A stretch of 64,000 nt of DNA from Hexactinellida sp. DTS-2022. Its lineage: Eukaryota; Porifera; Hexactinellida. A program made the translations under genes and the position numbers. A model generated the notes under the pieces. The model had not been told where the DNA came from, did no database searches, and saw only the letters and a list, made by a program, of their open reading frames with translations. The stretch is from positions 1,550,001 through 1,614,000 of the forward strand of contig JAPNXP010000008.1 in NCBI GenBank assembly GCA_028753945.1, given 5' to 3'. This document shows positions 11,071 to 21,890 of the stretch, in pieces. Positions within the stretch are counted from its first letter, which is position 1. Each line of letters starts with the position of its first letter.

Positions 11071-11485
11071 CAGGGCCGTGCCACTAATACAAACTGACCA
11101 GGTCACACCTGGGCATAATTTTTCCAGACCAGGTTCTGACCAGGTTCTCACTAACTTGCTGAGTTTCAAAACAATTATTAAAATAATATTTAAAGTTTAA
11201 ACTAGTATAATTTTCTAGCGAAAACTCAAATAAAGGAAACCATGATGATATTAATTAATAAGTTAATAAACCCGTAGTTGCCATTGGGGTCAAAGGTATG
11301 AATAGAAAAATCTCATTTTCAATTAGAAGTGAATTAACTTTTAGTTTCACTTCAACATTCCTGGGCAGCTACGAGTTAAGAGTTTAAGAAGTTAATAATA
11401 TTTAAAAAATTAACAATGGGTGACAATGTTGCTTACTCTAGTTAGGTTTGACCTGGGCAGGTATCAATAGGCTCGCACGGCCCTG
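11071..11485. mobile_element. hAT-like MITE, 415 bp
   Basis: The termini CAGGGCCGTGCCA and GCTCGCACGGCCCTG are inverted repeats. CATACC precedes the left end and follows the right end (11065-11070 and 11486-11491); only 6 bp match rather than 8. No ORF. Confidence 0.65.
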
Positions 11486-11804
11486 CATACCCATTTGTGC
11501 CACAAGGGGCACGTGGAAGGGACACTATTCTATTCAATGGATATTGATTAAATATGAACTAAACTAATAATTAATAACAGTAAAGTAACGGAAATCGTCT
11601 TTTGAATTATCCATCTATTGACAATTTGCATGCAAAAGTTGTATCATTTTTTGATGTAATAACAAAAATCTTTCAAATTTTGTGATCTTTAAATAATCTA
11701 ATATAGGTTAAACAATAAATAAATGATGAGAGAAAAATGATCACAAAAGTGAATTGCATAACTTTAAAATGTTAAAAAATAAGATATAATTTCACATAGT
11801 TTAA

Positions 11805-12299
11805 TTAACAAGATACCTCAAAGAATGTAGAATTTGGTAACTTAAGAAGGTAGCAAAAGGTTCGAGAATCATTAGAAGAACAATTAAGGTTAAAAGATGA
11901 AGAAAAGCTAGCATATAGCCATTTAAATGTAGGAAATGAGGGAATATGAACTTCTACAAATTGATTTTGATATAGTAAAGAAATAAAAAATTGGTGGGTT
12001 TGAGGATTTTGGGGAGAAAAATTTTCATCTGAAAAACTCGGAACATCTAATATAGATTTGTGAGAAAGAATGGGTTCAGAAGAGTTATTTAGATTATGTC
12101 TAAATGATTTATTTCTAAATATTCGATTGAATATCCCAGGTTTGGACTTAGAATTTTCAATTAGATTTGGACCCTGGTAATTTGAGGGCGGGGCAATAAT
12201 CTTTGCAGAATATTCATATCTAGCAAGATCAATTGAGAGAGCATGTTCACCTCCATCTGTATGACGACGCGAAGTAGATTGATGTTTTGAACGTTTCAT
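11805..12299 (-). CDS. Unrecognised 164-codon ORF, possible first coding exon
   Basis: One uninterrupted reading frame opens with ATG at 12299. The product starts basic (MKRSKHQSTSRRH), is rich in Ser, Asn and Phe, and has no signal peptide or membrane segment that I can see. The frame closes shortly after GAG|GTATCT, a plausible splice donor, so this could be the first coding exon of a minus-strand gene continuing toward 11.5 kb, where I found no next exon. It is the longest intact unassigned ORF outside transposons. No domain was recognised and no function is proposed; it could still be chance in AT-rich DNA. Confidence 0.35.
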   Translation of the reverse strand: MKRSKHQSTSRRHTDGGEHALSIDLARYEYSAKIIAPPSNYQGPNLIENSKSKPGIFNRIFRNKSFRHNLNNSSEPILSHKSILDVPSFSDENFSPQNPQTHQFFISLLYQNQFVEVHIPSFPTFKWLYASFSSSFNLNCSSNDSRTFCYLLKLPNSTFFEVSC

Positions 12300-12554
12300 T
12301 TACTGTATTTAATCAAAGGACGTTCTAAATAACAACTAAAATATAAAAAAATTCATAATAGAAAAAACAGAGAAAAGTAATTGCCGAATAGTTCAAACAA
12401 ATAATCAAAACTTTTAGAGCGAATCTCTGTCGTTACAAACTAGAGAAACTACAATGGGGTAAACGTAATGACACACGCAGAATGCTTCGAAACTGTGCAC
12501 AATATAATCTCAATATCTTAGGACAATAAACTGAAATTTTTGAACAACAAACCC

Positions 12555-13179
12555 TATGAGCAGAGGATCCGAATGGATTACGGATCTACGGATATACGGA
12601 TTTGGAATCCGTCAAATCCGTAATTTTCGGATTTTGGAACGGTTTGGAATAATTCTCAAATCCATTCCAAATCCGTAAATATCGGATATTTTAATAAATT
12701 TTGTAATAATTCTCAAATATATAAAAAATCCTTATCGACATATGGTATAATGGATCCATATGGATTTGGAAGTTGGCATGGATTTAGCAAATCCGTGTGG
12801 ATTTGGAAATCTGTAGAGATTTTATAGAATTTAAAAATCAGCTATGGATAGAGGGTCCATATGGATTACGGATTGAAAATCCGTAATTTGCGGATATGGA
12901 ACGGATTTGGAATTTATATTTTAGATGTGATATATTATGGAGCCGATATGGATACGTCTTCCGATCCATTCGGACCAGGGTATATTATAAGCCCATTTTT
13001 TTATTCCTGGCCCATTTTTTTATTCCTATTTTCATTTTTTTACTCCCTTGAATAGTGAGTTTTTATCGTCTGATATCCATTTCAAGATTCCATTTCTACC
13101 GAAAATCCATTTTTTTATTCCGCGAAAACATTAAAAATCTTTTTTTTAATCCTTATAAAATACTATGATTCGGACCCTC
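12555..13179. mobile_element. ATCCG-rich repeat element, interrupted by a MITE
   Basis: From GAGGATCCGAATGGATTACG at 12564 to ATCCATTCGGAC..CCTCG near 13179 (once the nested MITE is removed) the ends are inverted repeats. The inside iterates GGATTACGGAT/AATCCGTAA words. No TSD was established. The ORF at 12861-13055 is repeat-derived. Confidence 0.5.
12976..13167. mobile_element. hAT MITE, 192 bp, nested, 8-bp TSD
   Basis: It runs from CAGGGTATATTATAAG to CTTATAAAATACTATG, with ATTCGGAC duplicated at 12968-12975 and 13168-13175. The interior repeats CCATTTTTTTATTCC. It was inserted into the terminal repeat of the ATCCG-rich element. Confidence 0.8.
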
Positions 13180-13189
13180 GCCTACGAAG

Positions 13190-13325
13190 TATTAAAAGTA
13201 CAATACACATGCGCGTTAGGTACAATACACATGCGCGTGAGGTACAATACACATACGCGTGATCTACAATAACATGCGCGTTAGAAAAGTACAATACACA
13301 TGCGAGTTAGAAGCACATTTTCATT
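13190..13325. repeat. Tandem repeat of GGTACAATACACATGCGCGT, about 5 units
   Basis: About five units of 22-28 bp differ by a few substitutions. It is a minisatellite, not a CRISPR: there are no unique spacers. Confidence 0.85.
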
Positions 13326-13898
13326 AATTTAGATACCTTACACAATGTACACATGCGCGATAGATTCAAAGTTATCGCTAAATTCCCTAAACTGCGAAAC
13401 CCCTTTCTGCACACTTAGTCACAAATTATGCACATAATTACGTAAAATGCGTTCAATTGTAGTTACTTGTATTGTATTTCTAATACTGCCATTGTAGATC
13501 GTACCACTATCGTTCGTATAATATAGTCTAGTAAAAACACAGTGCAAAAGTATACGACAGTGTGAATCATATAATAGTTATAAACGTCTCGCATTTCCCA
13601 CAAAGACCCTCTCCCCTGTGTTAATTATGTACTTCCATCCCACTTATTGTTACATATCGCGTACGTAACGCAGGACCAGGCCCCTCATCCATATTTCACG
13701 CTTTGTCACATATACTAACCCCTTCCCCTCTTGATAACGTTAAGTAACTTTTGAATGGATCCTAATGCCTTACTACGCCAACACCGGATTGTGCACTTTG
13801 CATACATAATTTCTAATCTACCCAGGTACAGTTTAGCCTTAATTTTCTTCCAACCTTCCCGACTTAAACTAAACATTTACTATGCCTCGCATAAGTAA
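13326..13898. other. No gene recognised; possible upstream region of the next gene
   Basis: There are no ORFs of note. A weak polypyrimidine stretch lies near 13830-13865. The upstream exon or promoter of the gene at 13899 may lie here but cannot be pinned down. Confidence 0.3.
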
Positions 13899-15029
13899 AC
13901 CAATGCAAGGCAAAAGCTTGCCTCCTTCTTAAAGAATTTCCAAGATGTGACTGGAGAAAGATTCGGCGTTGTATTCACATGGAAAGGTAGTCTTTCTGTG
14001 TTGGGGACACCTGCTTACAAAGAACATGTCATGGTTAACAAGCAAACGATATGGAGAAAGCTAGCTTTTACAACTGAAAATAAATTCGATAAGCCTGCTC
14101 ATGATGCAGAGTGCTATTCCATGTTACAAGAAGATATTAGCAAGCTTAATGTCCATACACTCAGACGACTAATATCCTGGGTTACACATCGATCCACTGG
14201 TAAGTAGATTTATTTGGAGAAAGTGTGCAAAAAAAACAATTGTTGTAATTAACTAGTTGAATAATACGTAAATTATGGCACATGCTATCTAAATGGTTGA
14301 TACTAAACGGATATATATATACATATAATACCTTATTTGTCTTTATTTTCAGGTAAATCACGACATTTTTGGGAAGTCCCTGAACTCAAACCAATATGGT
14401 GGTTGGAGGAGGTACCCTTCGAAAACATCTGTAAAAAGAGATTCAAAAAGGAGATTCTGCAAAAACTATTGGTATCGTTTCAAGCATATGATTCATCGAA
14501 TCCCAAGGACGAACCTACACCAATGATAGAATCAATAGAAGATAATTCCACTTGTTCTCTTTCATTTGACAATGGAGAGGATTGTTATTCTCCAATCCAT
14601 GTACCCAGTGGAGCAAACAGGGGGGGGGGGGCTCAAGGGGGCGTACGCCCCCCGCTAAAAGTTGAAGGGGGGCAACATTAATAGTGCGGGAGTTACCGTG
14701 CCCTCTGGATAAAAAATATAATGTTCAATATAATTTAGGATAGTAAATATACGTATAATTCATTAAAAAATGTCATTTGTTGCTATCAAATTTTTCTGGG
14801 GGGCAAGCCCCCCAAGCGCCAAAAAATCGCTCGCTACACTCGCTCCGCGCCCCAACAACTTGAACCTCAGAATTGTAAAACTTTGCGTCTATGCATGTAC
14901 CATCTCCCATCCATGTACCATCTCCTATCCATGTATCATGTCAATCAGAAAATCATCAGTTATATGGAGATGCAGATGTTGATACGTCATCAGATGATTT
15001 TTTTAAATTCAATCTATCTAGGCAACCAG
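13899..15029 (+). CDS. Spliced gene fragment of unknown family with a W-W-x-E-E-V-P-F motif
   Basis: The first visible exon is open from after a stop at 13896 to 14199, without an obvious ATG at its head, so an upstream exon is likely. It contains WRKLAFTTENKF and TLRRLISWVTHRSTG. A phase-1 intron (14200-14352, GTAAGT..TTTCAG) joins it to the second exon, which starts GKSRHFWEVPELKP followed by the WWLEEVPFEN motif. The second exon continues with an acidic, Ser/Thr-rich tail, is broken by a G-run insertion (about 14615-14890), then resumes in an HVPSPIHVPSPIH repeat and ends at CAG|GTACAA (15030). The motif is loosely reminiscent of the NRF-1/EWG transcription-factor group; that is a weak inference. 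The good splice signals suggest a genuine gene or a recent copy, but the insertion and the missing 3' exons leave its activity open. Confidence 0.5.
14615..14890. mobile_element. Poly-G/CCCC-rich insertion inside the exon
   Basis: It starts about CAGGGGGGGGGGG and contains GGGGGCGTACGCCCCC and GGGGGGCAAGCCCCCC palindromes and a CTCGCTACACTCGCTCCGCG block. The surrounding coding text (SPIHVPS) resumes afterwards. This is typical of a MITE, but its exact ends and TSD were not resolved. Confidence 0.5.
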
Positions 15030-15411
15030 GTACAAACACAACCTATGACGGTACAACTATAGTATTGTAACGGAATGTTATTTTTCTAATATGTTTAAAC
15101 GGTTTATCCTGTGTTTGTAGAGCTAGTCAAATAATGAAAATTATAAAAAAATACTCCCAAATGGTCCTGAAATGAAAGAGTTATAGCAATTTTCAGTTTA
15201 TAAGCCAAACTCAACATTGTAAATGGAATTCAAATTTTTTAGAATTAATTAATTCATTCATTAAACCATAACAACCATAATTCGTTGTTTTATAATAAAG
15301 ACAACAAAATGCTGATGTGGTTTATTCTAAAACACACTAAAAACTGTGACATTCCTTCTTACAAGGATTAAAGTTACTGTGACAACAGGATTAGTATATA
15401 ATACATGATGG
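15030..15411. other. Spacer holding a GGTACAACTATAG terminal repeat
   Basis: GGTACAACTATAGTATTGTA at 15050 is nearly identical to both ends of the element at 39562-43333. No paired right end is evident. It lies 360 bp upstream of the Merlin transposase gene and might be that transposon's left terminus (inference). Confidence 0.4.
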
Positions 15412-15657
15412 TTGCAATGTTATACAGTTACAACACTATTTATGGATTACCAACCGATTCTTGAACCAACTGTTATCCAAGAGCTTCCGCAAGATATCAT
15501 AATTGATGATATAATTATCTTAGCGCAATCCTGCGATGTCATTAATTGGATGAGGAAATTTGGTTTATTAGCACGTGAAATGCGGTGTCGTTGTGGAACA
15601 CAAATGTATGAAACACATTCGAATCACTATCAGGGTGGATACGAATGGAGATATAGT

Positions 15658-16428
15658 CTAGGGTGCGACCCGTACGGGCTTTATTGTAAATCACGGGCTG
15701 CGGGCCTTTTTCTACAGGCCGCGGGCCCAAAACGGGCCGAAAAGTGTCAAAAAGATCAATTGTTAATTTTTCAATAACAAATAAATCTAAAAGTCTAGAT
15801 CAGGGGTTTATCTAGGTACCTGGCCGGAACTTTAAGGTTCCAGCCAGGCATCAGTTGTGGTCAAAATGTTCGTGATTTGCGATTTAATCTAGGTGCCGGG
15901 TTGGCTCCTAAATAGTTCCCGGGTGTATGGCCAGATTTTCTGGTCCAGAAATCCTTGGATAAATAACTGTTTGTGCAACGTGGCAATTTACCTCCCTGAA
16001 TAATGCCGCATCAATGAATTATACTGATTATGTAGTGTAGCTAATACCTTTAGTGTGCCGGAAAATTTCTAATTCCATAATAAAGTGCCAGCCACAAAAA
16101 CCTAGATAAACCCCTGGTCTAGATGTACTAAAGCTACTATCTTCCACCATTAATAGAAAGAAAAAGGAAATAATTAACCAAACTATCTAAGTGTTGCCTA
16201 TATTAAAATTTTATTATATACGTATACTATTTGCGTATACAATTTCCCGCCTCTTATAACGCGGAAATTTATATGAATTCACAATTCATATTGAATATAT
16301 TTACGAATTCATCCAACGGTGCTAAAAAATAAACAGATTTCCTAAATCGTGGGCTGGCAAAATAAATAAGCGGGCCGCGGGCTTTGATAGCGGGCCACGG
16401 GCCATGGGCTTTACGGGTCGCACCCTAG
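15658..16428. mobile_element. hAT MITE, 771 bp, inserted in the Merlin ORF
   Basis: The termini CTAGGGTGCGACCCGTA and TACGGGTCGCACCCTAG are perfect inverted repeats. GATATAGT occurs at 15650-15657 and 16429-16436. The sub-terminal parts are rich in CGGGCC words. Taking it out with one duplication joins ..EWRYS to PCRSK.. in frame. Confidence 0.9.
15801..16116. mobile_element. hAT MITE, 316 bp, nested in the previous MITE
   Basis: It begins CAGGGGTTTATCTAGGTACC and ends CCTAGATAAACCCCTG, with GTCTAGAT at 15793-15800 and 16117-16124. A second member of this family sits at 53227-53519. Confidence 0.9.
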
Positions 16429-17055
16429 GATATAGTCCTTGTAGAAGTAAGTGTTCAATTCGGTATAGCTCTTTCTCCACTCCATCAAAACTTACACTTC
16501 CATTAATGTTCAAATTTATTTATTATTGGACTGAAGACTTGCAATCCCATGCATTCTTGGAGAAGCACTTGGGGTGGAGTCCAAATACAGTGGTAGATTG
16601 GAAGAATTTTATGAGAGACATTTGCTTGGAAGAAATTATGATTAACCCTCTACCCATCGGAGGTCCAGGCAAGAGGGATACCGACTTTTCGGTACACGAC
16701 AATTCGGTACGGACAATTCGGTACACGACTATTCGGAACATAGACTATTCGGTACATGGACTATTCGGTACACGACAATTCGGTACACACCGTAAATTAC
16801 TATTCAGTATTGAGTAAACATAAACTTGATAGAAAAAGTTTCTATTTACAAAGATGTTGATTATTTGAACCTTGGGTGAGAACCTGTAAATAGGAACTAA
16901 TTAGCGCCTTGTTGACTTGTTCACATGCAAACCTTAAATGCAAATAATTTATGTCAAAACAAAATATGCCAATAGTCTAAGTCTATAAACAATATGTCCC
17001 CAAATATATAAATACAAGTATATTTACATAATACATTAAACATAATCGAATCAAT

Positions 17056-19566
17056 ATGTATCGACTCATCAAATCAAGTAGGGGGGGAATTAAGCTCACA
17101 GAAGGGGGCTATATTTACGATAAGCAGAGAGTTTGTGGAGAAATTACACATTGGCAATGTGAGAAGAAATCAGAATGTAAAGCAAGGCTACACACCAAAG
17201 AGGATCAGATAGTGAGACGAACAAATGAGCATCTCCACGGTCCAGACAACACAAAGGTCAGCTGTTTCGAAACAAAAATTGGAATCAAAAGGAGAGCGAG
17301 ACTACTCATGAGACTTCACATCACATTATAGGCGAAAGTGTATTGGAACTTTCTGAGGGAACATCTGCTAAACTACCAAAATTGGATAGTTTGAAACGTA
17401 CTATTCAGCGCCAGCGGGAAAAGGACAATATCAACCGACGAGTTTAGAAGAGCTTGTAATTCCTTTGGAATATACAAAAACTGGGAAGGGAGATATTTTT
17501 TTACTATATGACTCCGGGCCTCATTTCCATCGTATTCTAATTTTGGGACACATCACAATATCGAAATGCTAGCGGCATCCCAGGTCTGTTTAGCTGACGG
17601 AACCTTCAAAACCGCACCGGAACTATTTGGACAGGTTTACATCATCCATGGACTTCGAGGAGGACCAGAACTTATTCAGGATGCCACTTGCTACCAAATT
17701 TATTCGCGTTACTACCGAATAAGACCCAAGAAACATATATGAGTATGTGGCAACAAATTCAACTACTTTGTCCAAATGTACAACCGACTCATATGTTAAT
17801 GGATTTTGAACTGGCAGCAATAAAGAGTTTTCAAGTTTACTGGCCTAACCATATACTACTTTAATAGAAGGACTAGTATCTGACAATCTGGGTTGCGGAA
17901 CTTTGGTCCCAAGTTCAATTTTGGTCCCATCATATCTTGGGTTGTACACATGCTAGAACCTTCATCTTGGTGTCTAACATGGGATTTTGAGGGATGAGAA
18001 ATTAATTAATTACACTTTTGACCTTTTACCACGTCACCTAAAGGTCATTTTAACACAAATAGTCTTTCTAAATATGTATATATTTCTATGATCAGAGTTT
18101 ATTGAATAAACTACAAGACCCACGGGGCTGATTTTTAGCATGCAGGTGTATTTTGGGTCTGGCTCAGACAAGTTCGAGTCTTGAACCAAAATTCACACCT
18201 ACCATGGAATTATGACGTCATTGTCACCTTTTCCAAAATGTGAAAATCCACCTATTAGCTTATAACTCACGCTCCATGAGAGATTGAAACGTGAAAATTT
18301 AATACAATATGTATATTAATAGCACCTACATATCTCCCACCAAAATCACAAATATGCTTGCTCATTTTCCAATTCTTTGCATTATCATGATGACGTAATA
18401 ATTAGAAAATACTTGTGATTGGAAAAGTCCGATAATAGTCCGTTAACGCAATTATGAATTCTTGATAGTTTCTATTACAATAACCGAACAAATGTTTTTG
18501 AACACAGGTATTTTATCCCACACACAATATGCTTCTTGTAGCGTATTAACGGATGTTTAACCTACTTTGGAAGACTTTAAATATCTTGCTATAGTTATAA
18601 ACTTCATAAAATTTCGATTTTAAGTCATTTTTTCCCAATATCCATGAATACGTGTCCCTGCCACGTGCCACTTGTAGTCAAGTAGAACAAATTGGAATGC
18701 GACTGATTTCAGTGGAAAATAATCGCAATGGTTAGAAAATAAACACCTATAGTAATTCGACCATGTGGTATTAAAATCTTAAATCAGAATTTGTATATTC
18801 TAATTCTCTCATGTCAACTTATTGTTTTATGTAAACATCAATGTTGAAGCATCTACAAATGTTATTATCGTGCTAGAAGCGTGAATGTATGAATAAAAAT
18901 TATTATTGTTTAAATCCTTTTGACCGTTTAGTGTATTTTTAGATTTTCAATAGTGACACTTATGTGAATTTGAATCTTATATCTATATTTAGTCAACATC
19001 CCTTAAACAACTTATTTCCCTTATTATTCGCTGATTATACGATATAAAGGTTCTGCTAGCATATATCTTAGCTTGATGACCCAACAAAGGAACATTTTAT
19101 AGTTAGAGCACTTTTTGAGATGTCTTATAGCAAAAAAACTGATTTTGTTGTTGTTTGTATAATATAAATTAACTTAACGGATTGACGTTAACTTCCGTTA
19201 CATTTTTAACGTATTAACGGACGGATTAACTGTTAACGAAGTTGACTTTTTGGTTAACTGATTAACGATTAACGAAGTTAACTTTTTGATTAACTGTGCC
19301 CACCTTTGAGGATTTCCAAAAACAACAAATTCGGTTGAAGCATGGCATCGTTCTTACAATGCTACTGTCGGTTGCCATCATCCAAACATATGGAAATTTA
19401 TAACTGCTCTAAAGAAAGAACAAGGACTTCTTGAAGTTAAACAAGCAAAATTTATTGCAGGTGAAAAACCTACCAAGAGACGCAAATATGGAAACAAAGA
19501 AATGGCTCTGGGGATCTGGTTATGGGGTACCTCCACAGGCCAAAAATTGAATTTCTTCGAGGAGTA
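17056..19566 (+). pseudogene. FLYWCH zinc-finger / MULE transposase, interrupted
   Basis: The FLYWCH finger lies at 17056-17260: IKSSRGG, YIYDKQR, a W-Q-C then C-x-A-R pattern and a closing HLH. After a frameshift and stops, the catalytic core appears near 17530-17690 with RILIFGTHHN and LADGTFKTAPELFGQVYIIH (first Asp). Near 17790 MLMDFELAAIKSFQ holds the second Asp. The C-terminal part resumes at 19315-19560, past the inner insertion, with NSVEAWHRSYNATVGCHHPN and IWKFITALKKEQG. Together these are the order and spacing of a MULE transposase. Several frameshifts and the insertion make it inactive. Confidence 0.75.
17860..19312. mobile_element. hAT-like insertion inside the MULE, with Helitron-like internal sequence
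   Basis: The right end reads TTAACTGTGCCCACCTTTG, inverse CAAAGGTGGGCACAGTTAA, a typical hAT end, with sub-terminal TTAACG words. The left end near 17860 was not resolved. The part at 18115-18440 is a diverged copy of the Helitron-like repeat (TTATGACGTCATTGTCAC and TATCATGATGACGTAAT). It separates two coding parts of the MULE transposase. Confidence 0.5.
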
Positions 19567-20358
19567 GCTCATCAAATATGGAATGGAAACACACTAAACT
19601 AACCTCGTTATTCTAATTCCATATCAATTATATCATGAATACAAATAAATTAAAATAATTAACAAGGTTATGACATTTCAACGATACACAATTAATAGAT
19701 TCCTGTAATTGCATAATTCCACTGTTAATGACTTTAGTAACTTTAAATAAACTATAACGCTCAGCACGAATTGCTCCATTGAGTTTTGAAATGTACCGAA
19801 TTGTCGTGTACCGAATAGTCTAATTGTCGTGTACCGAATTGTCCGTACCGAATTGTCGTGTACCGAAAAGTCGGTATCCCAGGCAAGATCGTTGAGATAG
19901 ACGAATCAAAGTTTGGTAAACGAAAATATAATCGAGGGAGACTGTTAACTGGGGAATGGGTATTTGGAATGGTTGAGAGAGATACAGATAACATGATTAT
20001 GTGTACTGTACCTGATCGCTCTACACCCACACTTCTTCCAATAATCCAAACATTTGTTCTCCCTGGAACAACCATATATTCCGATGAGTGGGCTTCCTAC
20101 AATATATTAAATCACACTGGATTTATCCATCAAACAGTGAACCATTCTGAGAATGTTGTAGATCCGTCGAGTGGTGTGCATACCCATAAAATTGAAGGAA
20201 GCTGGGGAGGTGTAAAGAAGAGGACGAGAAAATCTCAAACAACAAATCCAGATTTGCTTGAGACGCACCTGGTAGAAACATGTTGGCGGAGGAGGCACAA
20301 GAAAGAAATATTTAATGCTATTGTGAGGGGAATTAGAAGTTTGTATACTGTAGTATAA

Positions 20359-21554
20359 TTTTATCATTGCAAAAATTTATTATTAGGAGTACTTTCTTTA
20401 GAATGAATTATCCAGTTTACGCATTGTCAATGTACGTTCTCCTAATCCCAGGTTAATAATTGCCGTAAACTGAAAATCCGCGAACAGTGAGACTGTAGAT
20501 TAATAGGACAGCAAAATGTTGCATTACTCAATGGAATTTGTTAGAATTTACTCTACTATAATAACCTATTATTTATAAAAAATGTGTTCATTCACTTAAA
20601 GCAATAGTAACATAAATTTCCCATTATGTACTTGGTACGAGATATTGTGTATGTCATCTCGAATACTATGAATCTAATCCAGTATTTCCCTTTTAATGAT
20701 TAAGACTTGTTTCCTGTTTTATTACTTAGAGAAGCTTCTAATCTATCATATGAATGTACAACTTCTTTTGATTACTTATGAGTTCAATTTTTCATCAATG
20801 ACAGTGGACATCACTTTTTTTATCATTAGAAAATTAAATATAATTACAAAGAAAAGTTACAAATGAAATCCCTACATTGATATGATGGAACTAATTGAGA
20901 GCTGTCCAAATCCGTTGAGATTTTGTTTCTAGGTTGTATATGAGCCAAAATGTGTCTTACATATCGACAAAAGTTGCGACTGGAGATGGCGGGTCAGAAA
21001 AAAATGACCCCCTACAGGAGTGGCTTAGGTGGAGGTCACAAAAAAGTCGGTATAATTAAAAGTTTTCAATATTTCTATACAAAATTTGGAATGGAGATGC
21101 GGCATAGGCTGTTCTATCCATAAATGATATAAAACCTAAAAGTGACAAAGTACCCGAAATTGGTAAATTTCAGAGTATACTGCACTGGGATACTGCAACC
21201 TTAATTCCATTCAGTTCACTAGTAATAAAATACTGCTATTAAATCTATTGCAAGTTGCTCTAAGCACAATTTCTATTTTCGCATTTACTAAGCTAAAATT
21301 TAATTTTAATACTCTAAAAAGGGCTTTTTTGTAACTTAAATAAATTCTCCTTCCGTTCAGTTATTAGCTCAAAAATTACTTGCAAATTTAAAAATCGGCT
21401 CTGCACAGTGGTTTAAATTGGGAGTTAGCAAAGAATAGGTATCCTGGTTGCAGATAGACATATGAAATGTATTAAATGCATATGGGTTATTGATAGCTGC
21501 GAATTGAATGGCATCATCAAAAATGATGTATTCACTCTTTTAAGTTTAGTTCTG
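20359..21554. other. No gene seen; contains a dispersed repeat
   Basis: About 20960-21135 matches 54640-54800 in direct orientation, with the shared block AAATTTGGAATGGAGATGCG. Nothing else was recognised. The right terminus of the Merlin transposon should be here but could not be identified. Confidence 0.4.
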
Positions 21555-21890
21555 GGGCCTTATTCACTAAACTACTTAAACTTAAACTTAAACTTAATTT
21601 AAACTTAACTTATACTTAAACTAAGTAAATACTTAGTTTATGCTAAGTTTTTTCATTTTTCTTATACTTAATTTAATACTTAGTTTTTACTTAGTTTTGA
21701 CTAAAACTAAGTAAAAACTAAGTATATACTTAGTTTAGTATATCATGATTAATGGTTTGAATATTAACAGATTTTATTATGCCTAGCGGATATTTAATGA
21801 ATAATTACCAAATTCGCAGATTCTTGAAGTATTTGAGCTTCATCATAGAAAAACGGCTTAATATATTTTATATACTTTGAACTATTTTGA

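Larger units (their letters stand above)
16675..19880. mobile_element. FLYWCH-type Mutator-like element, 3.2 kb, inserted in the Merlin ORF
   Basis: About 55 bp of near-perfect inverted repeats start GGGATACCGACTTTTCGGTA. The arms continue as tandem (TTCGGTACACGACAA) units. AGGCAAGA flanks both sides (16667-16674 and 19881-19888). It carries a FLYWCH/MULE transposase and is itself interrupted by a later insertion. One TSD copy plus the flanks reads ..GGPGK|IVEIDE.., the uninterrupted Merlin frame. Confidence 0.9.
15412..20358 (+). pseudogene. Merlin (ISXO2-like) transposase, split by two nested insertions
   Basis: Three blocks form one gene: 15412-15657, 16437-16674 and 19881-20358. Block 1 has an MRCRCGTQM half of a zinc finger; block 2 has CRSKC and a KNTVVDWKNF-like helix (here PNTVVDWKNF). 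Block 3 holds the catalytic core: VEIDESKFGKRKY (first Asp), TTIYSDEWASY (second Asp) and HKIEGSWGGVKKR (Glu), ending WRRR and a stop at 20356-20358. This is the DDE layout of the IS1595/ISXO2 family, whose eukaryotic form is Merlin, a cut-and-paste DNA transposase. Removing each insertion with one copy of its 8-bp duplication leaves the frame open, so no other break is seen by eye. As it stands the gene cannot make an intact protein. Confidence 0.8.

Noticed and set aside
13190..13325. Second CRISPR-like repeat run
   Set aside because: Tandem 22-28-bp units with no spacers.
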